A stretch of 64,000 nt of DNA from Shewanella amazonensis SB2B (GCF_000015245.1 NC_008700.1:1184001-1248000), one strand, 5' to 3'. Shown: positions 41,674-50,949, numbered from the stretch's first letter. Program-made: numbers and translations. Notes: generated from the sequence alone by a model not told the origin.

Positions 41674-42924
41674 TTAATCACTGATAAGTGGTGATTTGCT
41701 GCCATCGTATTTGCCCCGAAGCAAGGTGCTCCCCTCAACCCAAAGCAATTCCCCGGCGTTACCCAGCTTAATGGAAGAATCGATGGCGATGATGCGGTTG
41801 TCGTAAAGACCAAGCACCCGGGTTTGAGAGGTATGGCCAACCACTATGTGGTTGACTCCAAAGTGCTTAAGCAGAGCATCGATTTGCGACTCATCCAGCT
41901 CTGACTTGAAGTAACCCCGATACCATGTGGGGCCGCCCTTATAAAAGAGGAAGTTCAGTAACGGGTCTGTCTTGAGTGTGGCTTTTTCATCGTCGATATG
42001 TTTGCGGTACAGGTCGTTGGCCTGGGTGATGGTCAGGCCGCGCTCCAGCCACTCCGGGCTAACGCCGCCGTGCATAAACAGCATATCGTTTATCTTTACC
42101 AGGGTGTTTTTACTCCGAAGCCACTGACCGATTTCGGTATCCCTGTCGTAGAGGGCATCGTAGGGGCGACCGATGAGGGCGCTGCTGATACGGTAACGAT
42201 CGTTGACGTAGCGTAAGTCGCCCTGAAGCACCATTTGCTCATGGTTGCCCATCAAGAGGTGCACCATGCCACCGGCGGCGCGTGCAGCCCGGTCGAGTTC
42301 GTACATGAACCAGAGCACTTCGTTAACCTCAGGCCCCCGGTCAAACATATCGCCGGTCATGACCAGATGGCCGTCTTTGAGTGCCCAGTTGCCTGTATCA
42401 TCAATTACGCCATGGGCCTTCAGTAGTGTCTTCAGCACCTGATATTGGCCATGGACATCACTGAGAGCAACCAGGGTTTTCACGCCGCTGACATGATCAG
42501 CATCTATTGCATAGGGCCCAAACAGGGTGGGCTGGGGCAGGGCGCCGCAGTGTTTCGGGCGCTGCAGCCTGATGCTGACGTCTGTGGTGATTAATCGGCG
42601 GTGACATACCCAATGGGCCTGTTTTTGGCGCGCATCATTGAGAATGACATAGGGGCCATCATGAAAGTCTGTATCGGCATCAGAGCCCGTTTCTGCCTGT
42701 AAAACCTCAGGCATTTTGGCCATCACCTGGGATGCACTTGCCATAGCTAACATCGCCACACCCATCAAGGCGGTACTCATCAAGCCTGCGCGACTGCTAC
42801 TCAAGCCTGCGCCACTGCTATGGGCACGCCGGGAGTACCTGCTCTGGTGGGGAAAAAACCGGGTTAGTACGGACTTCACTCGATACCTCGGGAATGGATT
42901 CAAGCGATGCCCCAATAGCATCAC
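41674..42924 (-). CDS. Shewanella-like PPP phosphatase (Shelph), exported
   Basis: A metallophosphatase of up to 416 residues. The PPP-family motifs occur in order: SDVHGQY, GDMFDRG, GNHEQM and later HGGVSPEW and VVGHTSQ. This is the bacterial Shelph type, which includes the cold-active tyrosine phosphatase of Shewanella. A hydrophobic segment (MSTALMGVAMLAMASA) near residue 49 looks like a signal peptide, so the true start may be an internal ATG near 42780 rather than the ATG at 42924. The preceding 48 residues are basic and contain a seven-residue duplication. The physiological substrate is unknown. Confidence 0.82.
   Translation of the reverse strand: MMLLGHRLNPFPRYRVKSVLTRFFPHQSRYSRRAHSSGAGLSSSRAGLMSTALMGVAMLAMASASQVMAKMPEVLQAETGSDADTDFHDGPYVILNDARQKQAHWVCHRRLITTDVSIRLQRPKHCGALPQPTLFGPYAIDADHVSGVKTLVALSDVHGQYQVLKTLLKAHGVIDDTGNWALKDGHLVMTGDMFDRGPEVNEVLWFMYELDRAARAAGGMVHLLMGNHEQMVLQGDLRYVNDRYRISSALIGRPYDALYDRDTEIGQWLRSKNTLVKINDMLFMHGGVSPEWLERGLTITQANDLYRKHIDDEKATLKTDPLLNFLFYKGGPTWYRGYFKSELDESQIDALLKHFGVNHIVVGHTSQTRVLGLYDNRIIAIDSSIKLGNAGELLWVEGSTLLRGKYDGSKSPLISD
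42781..42821 (-). repeat. 21-base tandem duplication in the phosphatase N-terminus
   Basis: Two near-identical 21-base units (CAAGCCTGCGCSACTGCTAY plus T) lie head to tail, differing at about two positions. In frame they encode SSGAGLS and SSRAGLM, just before the signal-like helix. The second copy ends at the window of uncertain start codons. Confidence 0.65.
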
Positions 42925-43043
42925 CTTTGCTGCTAATGCGCCGCAGTATAACTCTGAAAAAGGCGCGTTCGGAGTGAATAGAGAAAGAAACGAGTTAAAA
43001 ACGACAAGGATGTTATTTGCTCAACTTACTGATATGTATTGGT

Positions 43044-43072
43044 AAATAAAAAGGAGACCCTGAGGTCTCCTT
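43044..43072 (-). terminator. intrinsic terminator of ettA
   Basis: AAGGAGACC and GGTCTCCTT arms around a four-base loop are followed on the minus strand by TTTTATTT. It lies about 30 bases after the ettA stop. Confidence 0.88.
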
Positions 43073-43103
43073 GAGCGTTCAAGCCAATTGTCAATATCAG
43101 GGC

Positions 43104-44771
43104 TTACTTGGTCATGCGCTTGTACTTGAGGCGGTGCGGCTCAACCACATCGGTGCCGTAGGTGTTCTTCAGCCAGGTAGAGTACTCGGTGTAGTTACCT
43201 TCGTAGAAGTTCACCTGGCCCTCATCACGGTAATCGAGGATGTGGGTACAGATACGGTCGAGGAACCAACGGTCGTGGGAAATCACCATGGCGCAGCCGG
43301 GGAATTCCAGCAGGGCTTCTTCGAGGGCACGCAGGGTTTCCACGTCCAGATCGTTGGTGGGTTCGTCGAGCAGTAGTACGTTGCCGCCGGCCTGCAGCAG
43401 CTTGGCCAGGTGCACGCGGTTACGCTCACCACCGGACAGGGTGCCGATGATCTTTTGCTGATCCGCACCACGGAAGTTAAAGCGGCCCACGTAGGCGCGG
43501 CTTGGGATTTCCATGTTGTTGATGCGCATGATGTCCTGACCGCCGGAAATTTCTTCCCAGATGGTGGCCTTGTTGTTCATGGAGTCACGGAACTGCTCAA
43601 CCGAGGCGATTTTCACGGTTTCACCGATCTCAATCTCGCCGCTGTCAGGCTGTTCGGCGCCGCTCAGCATACGGAACAGAGTGGATTTGCCGGCACCGTT
43701 GGCACCGATAATGCCCACGATGGCACCTTTGGGCACCGAGAACGACAGATTATCGATAAGCACACGATCGCCATAGCTCTTGGTGAGGTTACGCACCTCA
43801 ATCACCTTGTCACCGAGACGTGGTCCGGGCGGAATAAACAGCTCGTTGGTCTCGTTGCGGCGCTGGTAATCGGAGTTGTTCAGCTCTTCAAAGCGGTTCA
43901 TACGGGCCTTGCCCTTGGACTGACGGCCCTTGGCACCCTGACGCACCCACTCGAGTTCCTTGGAGATGGTCTTTTGACGGGCGCTCTCGGTGGCGGCTTC
44001 CTGCTTCAGACGGGCGTCTTTTTGCTCAAGCCAGCTGGAGTAGTTGCCCTGCCATGGGATACCTTCGCCGCGGTCCAGTTCCAGAATCCAGCCGGCGGCA
44101 TTGTCGAGGAAGTAACGGTCGTGGGTAATGGCCACTACCGTACCTGAGTATTCCTGCAGGAAGTGCTCAAGCCAGGCTACAGACTCGGCGTCCAGGTGGT
44201 TGGTGGGTTCGTCCAGCAGCAACATCTCCGGTTTTTCCAGCAGCAGACGACACAGGGCCACCCGTCGGCGTTCACCACCTGACAGCACTTCAATCCTGGC
44301 ATCCCAGTCCGGCAGACGCAGGGCGTCGGCGGCGCGCTCGAGGATGTTGTCCAGGTTATGGGCATCCTGGGCCTGAATAATGGCTTCAAGCTCACCTTGC
44401 TCCTTGGCCAGGGCGTCGAAGTCGGCGTCCGGCTCGGCATAGGCGGCGTACACTTCATCCAAACGGGTCAGGGCGCGCTTGGCGTCGCCAACGGCTTCTT
44501 CGATGGCTTCACGCACTGTCTGATTCGGATCAAGCTGTGGCTCCTGTGGCAGGTAGCCAATCTTGAGGCCGGGCATGGGGCGGGCTTCACCTTCGATTTC
44601 GGTGTCGATACCGGCCATGATGCGCAGCAACGTGGATTTACCTGAACCGTTCAGACCCAGAACACCAATCTTGGCGCCGGGGAAGAAGCTTAAGGAGATG
44701 TCTTTAAGGATTTGCTTCTTGGGCGGCACGATTTTGCCAACCCGCAGCATGCTGTAAACAAACTGAGCCAT
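43104..44771 (-). CDS. ettA: energy-dependent translational throttle protein EttA (ABC-F ATPase)
   Basis: EttA binds the ribosomal E site and gates the first elongation steps according to the ATP/ADP ratio. The 555-residue soluble protein has two ABC domains: Walker A GLNGSGKSTLL and signature LSGGERRR in the first, GANGAGKSTLF and LSGGERNR in the second, with the arm and linker regions of the EttA subgroup. Length equals that of the E. coli protein. The ATG at 44771 (MAQFVYSMLRVGKIVPPKK) matches family starts; the open frame extends 20 residues further without support. It is divergent from glyA. Confidence 0.96.
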   Translation of the reverse strand: MAQFVYSMLRVGKIVPPKKQILKDISLSFFPGAKIGVLGLNGSGKSTLLRIMAGIDTEIEGEARPMPGLKIGYLPQEPQLDPNQTVREAIEEAVGDAKRALTRLDEVYAAYAEPDADFDALAKEQGELEAIIQAQDAHNLDNILERAADALRLPDWDARIEVLSGGERRRVALCRLLLEKPEMLLLDEPTNHLDAESVAWLEHFLQEYSGTVVAITHDRYFLDNAAGWILELDRGEGIPWQGNYSSWLEQKDARLKQEAATESARQKTISKELEWVRQGAKGRQSKGKARMNRFEELNNSDYQRRNETNELFIPPGPRLGDKVIEVRNLTKSYGDRVLIDNLSFSVPKGAIVGIIGANGAGKSTLFRMLSGAEQPDSGEIEIGETVKIASVEQFRDSMNNKATIWEEISGGQDIMRINNMEIPSRAYVGRFNFRGADQQKIIGTLSGGERNRVHLAKLLQAGGNVLLLDEPTNDLDVETLRALEEALLEFPGCAMVISHDRWFLDRICTHILDYRDEGQVNFYEGNYTEYSTWLKNTYGTDVVEPHRLKYKRMTK

Positions 44772-44891
44772 GTCGTCTCTCTGCGATTTACAAATAGAAT
44801 TAAGCGCTGAAAATTGGCCGAAGTTTACCAAGTCGGGGCACTATTCTCCAGATGGCGATGTGAAATCCCATTCACCAGACAGGTTGTTTTG

Positions 44892-44944
44892 ATGATGAAA
44901 CACAGTCATCGGTACAGAGAGGGATTTTCATCATATTGCGGCTG
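44892..44944. repeat. inverted repeat in the ettA/glyA intergenic region
   Basis: ATGATGAAA (44892-44900) and TTTCATCAT (44936-44944) are perfect complements 35 bases apart. It lies about 70-120 bases before the glyA start. It may be part of an operator or a leader hairpin; no known motif was recognised. Confidence 0.4.
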
Positions 44945-45014
44945 GGATTGTGATCGATTGCAGAGTAGAATACCGCGCAACCCTACCTATAAGATTTGCC
45001 AGCTGGAGTGACCA

Positions 45015-46268
45015 ATGCTGAAGAAGACCATGAATATTGCCGACTATGATCCCGAGCTGTTCAAGGCGATTGAAGACGAAACCCTTCGCCAGGAAGAGCA
45101 TATCGAGCTGATTGCCTCCGAGAACTACACTTCTCCCCGCGTGATGCAGGCTCAGGGTTCACAGCTGACCAACAAGTACGCCGAAGGTTATCCTGGTAAG
45201 CGTTACTATGGTGGTTGTGAGTACGTCGACATCGTGGAAACCCTGGCCATCGAGCGCGCCAAAGAACTCTTCGGTGCCACTTTCGCCAACGTACAGCCAC
45301 ACTCCGGCTCTCAGGCCAACAGCGCCGTGTACATGACCCTGCTGCAGCCAGGCGACACTGTATTGGGTATGAACCTGGCCCACGGTGGTCACCTGACCCA
45401 CGGCTCACCGGTAAACTTCTCTGGCAAGCTGTACAACATCATTCCTTACGGTATCGATGAAACCGGCAAGATTGACTACGACGAAATGGAACGTCTGGCC
45501 GTTGAGCACAAGCCAAAGATGATGATTGGCGGTTTCTCCGCCTATTCCGGCATCGTTGACTGGGCCCGCATGCGTGAAATCGCAGACAAAATTGGTGCTT
45601 ACCTGTTTGTGGACATGGCTCACGTAGCTGGTCTCGTGGCGGCCGGTGTATATCCAAACCCGGTTCCACACGCTCACGTAGTCACTTCTACCACTCACAA
45701 GACCCTGGCCGGCCCCCGCGGCGGTATCATTCTGTCTGCTGCCAACGATGAAGACCTGTACAAGAAGCTGAACTCAGCGGTATTCCCAGGTGGTCAGGGT
45801 GGCCCATTGATGCACGTTATCGCAGGTAAAGCGGTAGCCTTCAAAGAAGCGCTGGAGCCTGAGTTCAAGGTGTACCAGCAGCAGGTTGTGACCAACGCCA
45901 AAGCCATGGTGGAAGTATTCCTCGAGCGCGGTTACAAAATCGTCTCCGGCGGCACCGACAACCACCTGATGCTGGTTGACCTGATTGGCCGCGACCTGAC
46001 CGGTAAAGAAGCCGACGCCGCTCTGGGCGCTGCCAACATCACTGTGAATAAGAACTCAGTACCAAACGACCCACGTTCTCCGTTCATCACCTCCGGTATC
46101 CGTATCGGTACTCCAGCGATCACCCGTCGTGGTTTCAAAGAAGCCGAGGCCCGCGAGCTGACTCACTGGATCTGTGATGTACTGGACAACGCCAAAGACG
46201 AGAGCGTGATTGCCCGCGTGAAAGGCCAGGTACTGGAACTGTGCGCTCGTTTCCCTGTTTACGGTTAA
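45015..46268 (+). CDS. glyA: serine hydroxymethyltransferase
   Basis: The PLP enzyme converts serine and tetrahydrofolate to glycine and methylene-tetrahydrofolate, feeding one-carbon metabolism. The 417-residue protein is full length, begins MLKKTMNIADYDPELF as in enterics, and has the PLP lysine at 229 within TTHKTLAGPRGG. Codon use is strongly biased to preferred codons, consistent with high expression. GGAG lies just upstream of the ATG, and a terminator follows. It is a single-gene unit. Confidence 0.98.
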   Translation: MLKKTMNIADYDPELFKAIEDETLRQEEHIELIASENYTSPRVMQAQGSQLTNKYAEGYPGKRYYGGCEYVDIVETLAIERAKELFGATFANVQPHSGSQANSAVYMTLLQPGDTVLGMNLAHGGHLTHGSPVNFSGKLYNIIPYGIDETGKIDYDEMERLAVEHKPKMMIGGFSAYSGIVDWARMREIADKIGAYLFVDMAHVAGLVAAGVYPNPVPHAHVVTSTTHKTLAGPRGGIILSAANDEDLYKKLNSAVFPGGQGGPLMHVIAGKAVAFKEALEPEFKVYQQQVVTNAKAMVEVFLERGYKIVSGGTDNHLMLVDLIGRDLTGKEADAALGAANITVNKNSVPNDPRSPFITSGIRIGTPAITRRGFKEAEARELTHWICDVLDNAKDESVIARVKGQVLELCARFPVYG

Positions 46269-46294
46269 CCTTTTAACCTGAATAGGATACACTC

Positions 46295-46325
46295 ATGGCC
46301 GCTGCGATAGCGGCCATTTTTATTT
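46295..46325 (+). terminator. intrinsic terminator of glyA
   Basis: ATGGCCGCT (46295-46303), a five-base loop and AGCGGCCAT (46309-46317) are followed by TTTTTATTT. It separates glyA from nrdR. Confidence 0.92.
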
Positions 46326-46371
46326 GTATTGCGGTTCAATTTGTCCTTCATTCAGCACGCCAGGAGGCCCC

Positions 46372-46821
46372 ATGCACTGTCCATTTTGCAACGCAACCGA
46401 CACCAAGGTGATCGACTCCCGTCTGGTGGGAGAAGGGCATCAGGTAAGGCGTCGGCGGGAGTGCACTGAATGCCACGAGCGCTTTACTACCTTTGAAGGT
46501 GCCGAACTGGTGATGCCGAGGGTCATCAAGCGTGATGGCACCCGTCAGCCATTCGATGAAGAAAAGCTGCGCAGCGGTATGCTCAAAGCCGTGGAAAAAC
46601 GCCCCGTGTCCATCGATCAGATTGACCAGGCGATGAACAAGATTAAGTCAACTTTGCGTGCCACCGGCGAGCGCGAAGTGCCCTCAGAGATGGTTGGCAA
46701 CCTGATGATGGACAGCCTGATTGAGCTGGATAAGGTCGCTTATATCCGCTTTGCCTCCGTATACCGCGCCTTTGAAGATGTTTCTGAGTTTGGAGAGGCC
46801 ATTGCCAGGCTTCAGAAGTAA
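46372..46821 (+). CDS. nrdR: transcriptional repressor NrdR
   Basis: NrdR represses ribonucleotide reductase operons in response to bound ATP/dATP. The 149-residue protein has an N-terminal zinc ribbon (CPFC at 3-6 and CTEC near 31-34) and an ATP-cone domain (about 49-139, [18 protein letters not shown]). AGGAGG lies seven bases before the ATG at 46372; the frame is open 16 codons upstream but without family support. It heads the conserved nrdR-rib-nusB cluster. Confidence 0.97.
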
Positions 46822-46842
46822 GCACTGCGGCGGACTGTATCC

Positions 46843-47979
46843 ATGAGTAATAACAGCGTTTTTTCCGCTCTTGACCGCGCCATGATGGCCCGCGCCATCA
46901 TGCTGGCCAAGCGTGGCCAGTACACCACCCGACCCAATCCCAATGTGGGCTGTGTGATAGTTAATGACGCCGGTGACATCGTTGGCGAAGGATGGCATAT
47001 CCGCGCAGGCGGCCCCCATGCCGAAGTGCATGCCCTCAAGGCTGCCGCAGACAAGGCCCGGGGCGCCACTGCCTATGTCACTCTTGAGCCCTGCAGTCAC
47101 TATGGACGCACACCGCCCTGCGCCAAGGCGCTGATTGACAATGGCTTAAAGCGTGTCGTGGTGGCCATGACCGACCCCAACCCCCAGGTGGCGGGCAGGG
47201 GGATTAAGCTGCTTCAGGATGCTGGCATCGAAGTGGCTCACGGCCTGATGGAAGCCGAGGCGCGCGCACTGAACCCGGGCTTTTTGTCGCGGATGGAGCG
47301 TAAACGCCCGTTTGTGACCGTCAAAGTAGGGGCGAGTCTCGACGGAAAAACCGCACTGTCCAGTGGTGAGTCCAAGTGGATAACAGGTCCCGAGGCGCGC
47401 CGCGACGTGCAAAGGCTTCGGGCCAAATCCTGCGCCCTGATTACCGGTATCGATACTGTGCTGTTGGATGACCCCAGCCTCAATGTTCGCCACGGTGAAC
47501 TTGGCAGTCTGGGAGCAAGCCTGACGGAGCCCGAGCTTATCCAACCCATTCGGGTTGTGCTAGACAGTCAGCGGCGTATGAGCACTGATGCCAAACTCTT
47601 TGGTATCACTGGCCCGATACTGCTGGTGTCTGCAGAGCCATATGATGAGAAATTTTTGCACTCGCTGCCGGACTTTGTTACCTGTTTGATCCTGCCCGGT
47701 TCCCATGGCCGTATCGACCTTGCCGCACTGCTTAGCCACCTCGGTGAAAACTGCAACCGGGTGCTGGTTGAAGCCGGCGGAACCCTCGCCGGCGCCTTTA
47801 TCGCCGCGGGACTTTGTGATGAGCTGGTGCTGTATCAGGCGCCAAAACTCCTTGGCAGCCATGGCCGCGATATGCTGCAACTGCCCGACTATCAGACCAT
47901 GGCCGAGGTGCCGGGTCTTAAGCTTATTGATGAGCGTAAAGTGGGCCAGGATTGGCGCTTTACCTTCACTGTGGCCTGA
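46843..47979 (+). CDS. ribD: bifunctional riboflavin deaminase/reductase RibD
   Basis: RibD carries out the second and third steps from GTP to riboflavin: deamination of the pyrimidine, then side-chain reduction. The 378-residue enzyme has the zinc deaminase motif HAEVHAL with PCSHYGRTPPC in the N-terminal third, and the NADPH-dependent reductase domain from about residue 150 (VKVGASLDGKTALSSGESKWITG). It lies 21 bases after nrdR and before ribE, clearly one operon. Confidence 0.97.
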   Translation: MSNNSVFSALDRAMMARAIMLAKRGQYTTRPNPNVGCVIVNDAGDIVGEGWHIRAGGPHAEVHALKAAADKARGATAYVTLEPCSHYGRTPPCAKALIDNGLKRVVVAMTDPNPQVAGRGIKLLQDAGIEVAHGLMEAEARALNPGFLSRMERKRPFVTVKVGASLDGKTALSSGESKWITGPEARRDVQRLRAKSCALITGIDTVLLDDPSLNVRHGELGSLGASLTEPELIQPIRVVLDSQRRMSTDAKLFGITGPILLVSAEPYDEKFLHSLPDFVTCLILPGSHGRIDLAALLSHLGENCNRVLVEAGGTLAGAFIAAGLCDELVLYQAPKLLGSHGRDMLQLPDYQTMAEVPGLKLIDERKVGQDWRFTFTVA

Positions 47980-48016
47980 GTGTCAGCATCTGCTGCATCG
48001 AGCCTAAAGAGGATTT

Positions 48017-48670
48017 ATGTTTACCGGGATCATTGAAGCCGTTGGCCAGTTAAGACGAATCGATCGTAAGGGCGATGATATTCGCCTGACGGTCGCCAGT
48101 GGCAAGCTGGATTTATCCGATGTTCGCCTTGGCGACAGTATCGCCACCAATGGCGTGTGTCTGACCGTGGTGGAATGCCTTGCCGATGGTTATGTTGCCG
48201 ATGTATCAGCTGAAACCGTGAAGCTCACCGGTTTTGGCGACTATCGTCCCGGCCAGGCGGTGAATCTGGAAAAGGCTGTCACCCCAACCACCCGCCTTGG
48301 CGGACACCTGGTGAGCGGCCACGTGGATGGCCGAGCCATGGTGGTCAGTCGCAGTCACCTGGGTAAAGCCATTGAGTTTTGGCTTGAAGCACCCGCCGAG
48401 CTTGCCCGTTATATTGCCCACAAGGGCTCCATTACCATTGACGGGGTGAGTCTGACTGTAAATGAAGTGGACGGCAGCCGTTTTCGCCTGACCATAGTGC
48501 CCCACACCGCAGGGGAAACCACCCTGATTGATTTGGCGGTGGGCGATAAGGTGAACCTCGAAGTGGATCAGATTGCCCGTTATCTTGAGCGATTGATGCA
48601 ACGCGGGGAAGAAAGTGTCTCCGGCGGTGTGACCCTGGATTTGCTTGCCCGCAGCGGATTTATGCGCTGA
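48017..48670 (+). CDS. ribE: riboflavin synthase alpha subunit
   Basis: Converts two molecules of 6,7-dimethyl-8-ribityllumazine to riboflavin and a pyrimidine. The 217-residue protein starts MFTGIIEAVGQL and holds two lumazine-binding repeats, with the second starting near residue 97 (SGHVDGRAMV). The gene is called ribC in E. coli. It is in the middle of the rib cluster, 37 bases after ribD. Confidence 0.97.
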   Translation: MFTGIIEAVGQLRRIDRKGDDIRLTVASGKLDLSDVRLGDSIATNGVCLTVVECLADGYVADVSAETVKLTGFGDYRPGQAVNLEKAVTPTTRLGGHLVSGHVDGRAMVVSRSHLGKAIEFWLEAPAELARYIAHKGSITIDGVSLTVNEVDGSRFRLTIVPHTAGETTLIDLAVGDKVNLEVDQIARYLERLMQRGEESVSGGVTLDLLARSGFMR

Positions 48671-48781
48671 GCGCGCTGATACGCCGGTGAGTCAAAGCAC
48701 CGCTTTGTGCGCCCGGCCCTGTTTTTTGGCCCGCAGGCCGCTAAAATTCACACACTCTTAAAAGAAAATAAAGGTCTTACA

Positions 48782-49888
48782 ATGGCGCTACACAGTATCG
48801 AAGAAATCATCGAAGACATTCGTCAGGGCAAAATGGTGATCCTGATGGACGATGAAGACAGGGAAAACGAAGGCGACCTCATCATGGCCGCCGAACTGGT
48901 GACCCCGGAAGCCATTAACTTTATGGCCACCTATGGCCGTGGTCTGATTTGTCAGACCATGACCCGTGCCCGCTGCCAGCAGCTCAATCTGCCATTGATG
49001 GTCAGTCACAACAACGCCCAGTTCACCACCAACTTTACCGTGTCCATCGAGGCCGCCCAGGGGGTGACCACCGGGATTAGCGCCCACGACCGCGCCGTGA
49101 CCATTCAGGCCGCGGTTGCCAAGAATGCCAAGGCTTCTGACCTGGTACAGCCCGGCCACATTTTCCCGCTGATGGCTCAGGAAGGTGGCGTGCTGACACG
49201 TGCCGGCCATACCGAAGCTGGATGTGACCTGGCGCGGCTGGCAGGCTTAGAGCCCTCCGGTGTGATTGTGGAAATCCTCAACGAAGACGGCACCATGGCC
49301 CGTCGTCCGGATCTGGAAAAATTCTCCGAGAAACACGGTATCAAGATTGGCACCATTGCCGATTTGATTGAATACCGCAACAACACTGAAACCACCGTGG
49401 TGCGGGAGGCGAGCTGTAAACTGCCGACCCGTTTCGGTGAGTTTATGATGCACACCTTCCGCGACACCATCGACAACCAGTTGCACTATGCACTGGTGAA
49501 AGGTGACGTTAATGACAATGTGCTGGTGCGGGTGCACCTGACCAACACCTTCAACGATATCCTGCATTCAGAGCGGGATCAGGAACGTTCCTGGCCATTA
49601 GAGAAGGCCATGGCCCGTATCGGCAGCGAAGGTGGCGTGCTGGTTATCCTTGGTAACCACGAACATGACAGTGATATTCTGGCCAAGGTTAAAGCCTTTG
49701 AAGCCGAAGATCAGGGCCAGGCCGCAGCGCCTGCCAAGTGGCAGGGGACTTCACGCCGCGTGGGTGTGGGTTCTCAAATTCTGGCCTCCCTGGGGGTTCA
49801 CAAGATGCGCCTCCTGAGTTCACCCAAGAAGTACCACTCACTGTCGGGCTTTGGTCTGGAAGTGACCGAGTACGTCTCAGGCGAGTAA
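48782..49888 (+). CDS. ribBA: RibBX: DHBP synthase with degenerate GTP cyclohydrolase II domain
   Basis: A 368-residue RibBA-like fusion. The N-terminal domain (about 1-205) is intact 3,4-dihydroxy-2-butanone-4-phosphate synthase (DDEDRENEGDLIMAAE, SAHDRAVTI, HTEAGCDLARLAG). The C-terminal domain has the cyclohydrolase II fold but lacks the zinc cysteines (C-x10-C-x-C is replaced, with SERDQERSWP where LRCDCG should be) and the GTP-site QEGRxIGL motif. It matches the RibBX variant known from Proteobacteria, in which only RibB is active. A separate ribA must then exist elsewhere. AAAGG precedes the ATG at 48782. Confidence 0.92.
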   Translation: MALHSIEEIIEDIRQGKMVILMDDEDRENEGDLIMAAELVTPEAINFMATYGRGLICQTMTRARCQQLNLPLMVSHNNAQFTTNFTVSIEAAQGVTTGISAHDRAVTIQAAVAKNAKASDLVQPGHIFPLMAQEGGVLTRAGHTEAGCDLARLAGLEPSGVIVEILNEDGTMARRPDLEKFSEKHGIKIGTIADLIEYRNNTETTVVREASCKLPTRFGEFMMHTFRDTIDNQLHYALVKGDVNDNVLVRVHLTNTFNDILHSERDQERSWPLEKAMARIGSEGGVLVILGNHEHDSDILAKVKAFEAEDQGQAAAPAKWQGTSRRVGVGSQILASLGVHKMRLLSSPKKYHSLSGFGLEVTEYVSGE

Positions 49889-50021
49889 GTAATTCACTAT
49901 TTCAGTTAAATAGCATAGGGATTGGGGCAAAAGCCTGTGGTATGATAGCGCCACTTTTTGTCCCGGTCCGTCCGGGCGGATTGCACCAAGCCGGGTGCCT
50001 TAAGTTAAACCAGGTGAGAGA

Positions 50022-50498
50022 ATGCACATAGTAGAAGGTCATATCGAAGCCAAATCTGCCAAAGTGGCGATTGTGGTATCACGTTTCAACAGTTTTGTGG
50101 TTGAGAGCCTGCTGTCAGGCGCCATCGATACGCTCAAGCGTTTTGGCCAGGTCAGCGAAGACAACATCACTGTAGTGCGCGTTCCGGGCGCCTTCGAATT
50201 GCCGCTCGCTGCCAAGAAAGTTGCTGCTTCAGGCAAGTTTGACGGCATCATTGCGCTGGGCGCCGTGATCCGTGGTGGTACTCCTCACTTTGACTTTGTT
50301 GCCGGTGAGTGCAACAAGGGACTGGCCCAGGTTTCCCTGGAATTCAACACTCCAGTGTCTTTCGGTGTATTGACCACGGATACCATTGAGCAAGCCATCG
50401 AGCGCTCAGGTACCAAGGCCGGCAACAAGGGCGGCGAAGCTGCTCTGGGCCTGCTGGAAATGGTCAATGTACTTAATGCTATTGATAAAGAGCTGTAA
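50022..50498 (+). CDS. ribH: 6,7-dimethyl-8-ribityllumazine synthase
   Basis: Condenses the RibD product with dihydroxybutanone phosphate to give lumazine, the substrate of RibE. The 158-residue sequence has the family segments VSRFNSFV, PGAFELPLAAK and ALGAVIRGGTPHFDFVAGE, with the catalytic histidine in the last. It usually forms large multimers. It lies 15 bases before nusB. Confidence 0.97.
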   Translation: MHIVEGHIEAKSAKVAIVVSRFNSFVVESLLSGAIDTLKRFGQVSEDNITVVRVPGAFELPLAAKKVAASGKFDGIIALGAVIRGGTPHFDFVAGECNKGLAQVSLEFNTPVSFGVLTTDTIEQAIERSGTKAGNKGGEAALGLLEMVNVLNAIDKEL

Positions 50499-50513
50499 TT
50501 AGTAGGAAAAATC

Positions 50514-50918
50514 ATGAAGCCTTCAGAGCGCCGTAAGGCCCGTCGCCTGGCGGTCCAAGCTATCTATTCCTGGCAACTGAGCGGCAATAACGTTGCCGAT
50601 GTCGAGCACGAGTTCCTGACCGAACAAGAGCTGGACGGTGTCGATGTTGCTTACTTCCGGGAGTTGTTTGCTGGCGCTGCAACCAAAACCGCTCAGCTGG
50701 ATGAAAAGCTGAAACCCCTGCTCGATCGTCCTCTTGAGGAAGTGTCACCAGTAGAAAAAGCCATTTTGCGCCTGGCAGTCTACGAGCTGACTTTCCGCAA
50801 GGACGTGCCTTACAAGGTGGTGATCAACGAAGCCATCGAGCTGGCCAAATCCTTCGGTGCCGAAGACGGACACAAATTCGTTAACGGTATTTTGGATAAG
50901 CTGGTTGCACGCAACTAA
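50514..50918 (+). CDS. nusB: transcription antitermination factor NusB
   Basis: NusB binds boxA RNA with NusE (S10) and supports antitermination of rRNA operons. The 134-residue all-helical protein begins MKPSERRKARRLAVQAIYSW and has the C-terminal KFVNGILDKL segment typical of the family. It is the last gene of the nrdR-rib-nusB run; a terminator separates it from thiL. Confidence 0.97.
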   Translation: MKPSERRKARRLAVQAIYSWQLSGNNVADVEHEFLTEQELDGVDVAYFRELFAGAATKTAQLDEKLKPLLDRPLEEVSPVEKAILRLAVYELTFRKDVPYKVVINEAIELAKSFGAEDGHKFVNGILDKLVARN

Positions 50919-50925
50919 ATGACAG

Positions 50926-50949
50926 ACGGTGCCTGAGGGTGCCGTTTTT
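50926..50949 (+). terminator. intrinsic terminator after nusB
   Basis: ACGGTGCC and GGTGCCGT pair over eight positions (two G-U pairs) around a TGAG loop, followed by TTTT. It begins seven bases after the nusB stop. Confidence 0.78.

Noticed and set aside
44861..44874. TGAA-N6-TTCA palindrome considered as a MetR site for glyA
   Set aside because: The accepted MetR pattern has a five-base spacer; this one has six and there is no second copy nearby.
48671..48781. Possible FMN riboswitch before ribBX
   Set aside because: The 111-base gap is too short for the full RFN element and none of its conserved stem sequences was seen.
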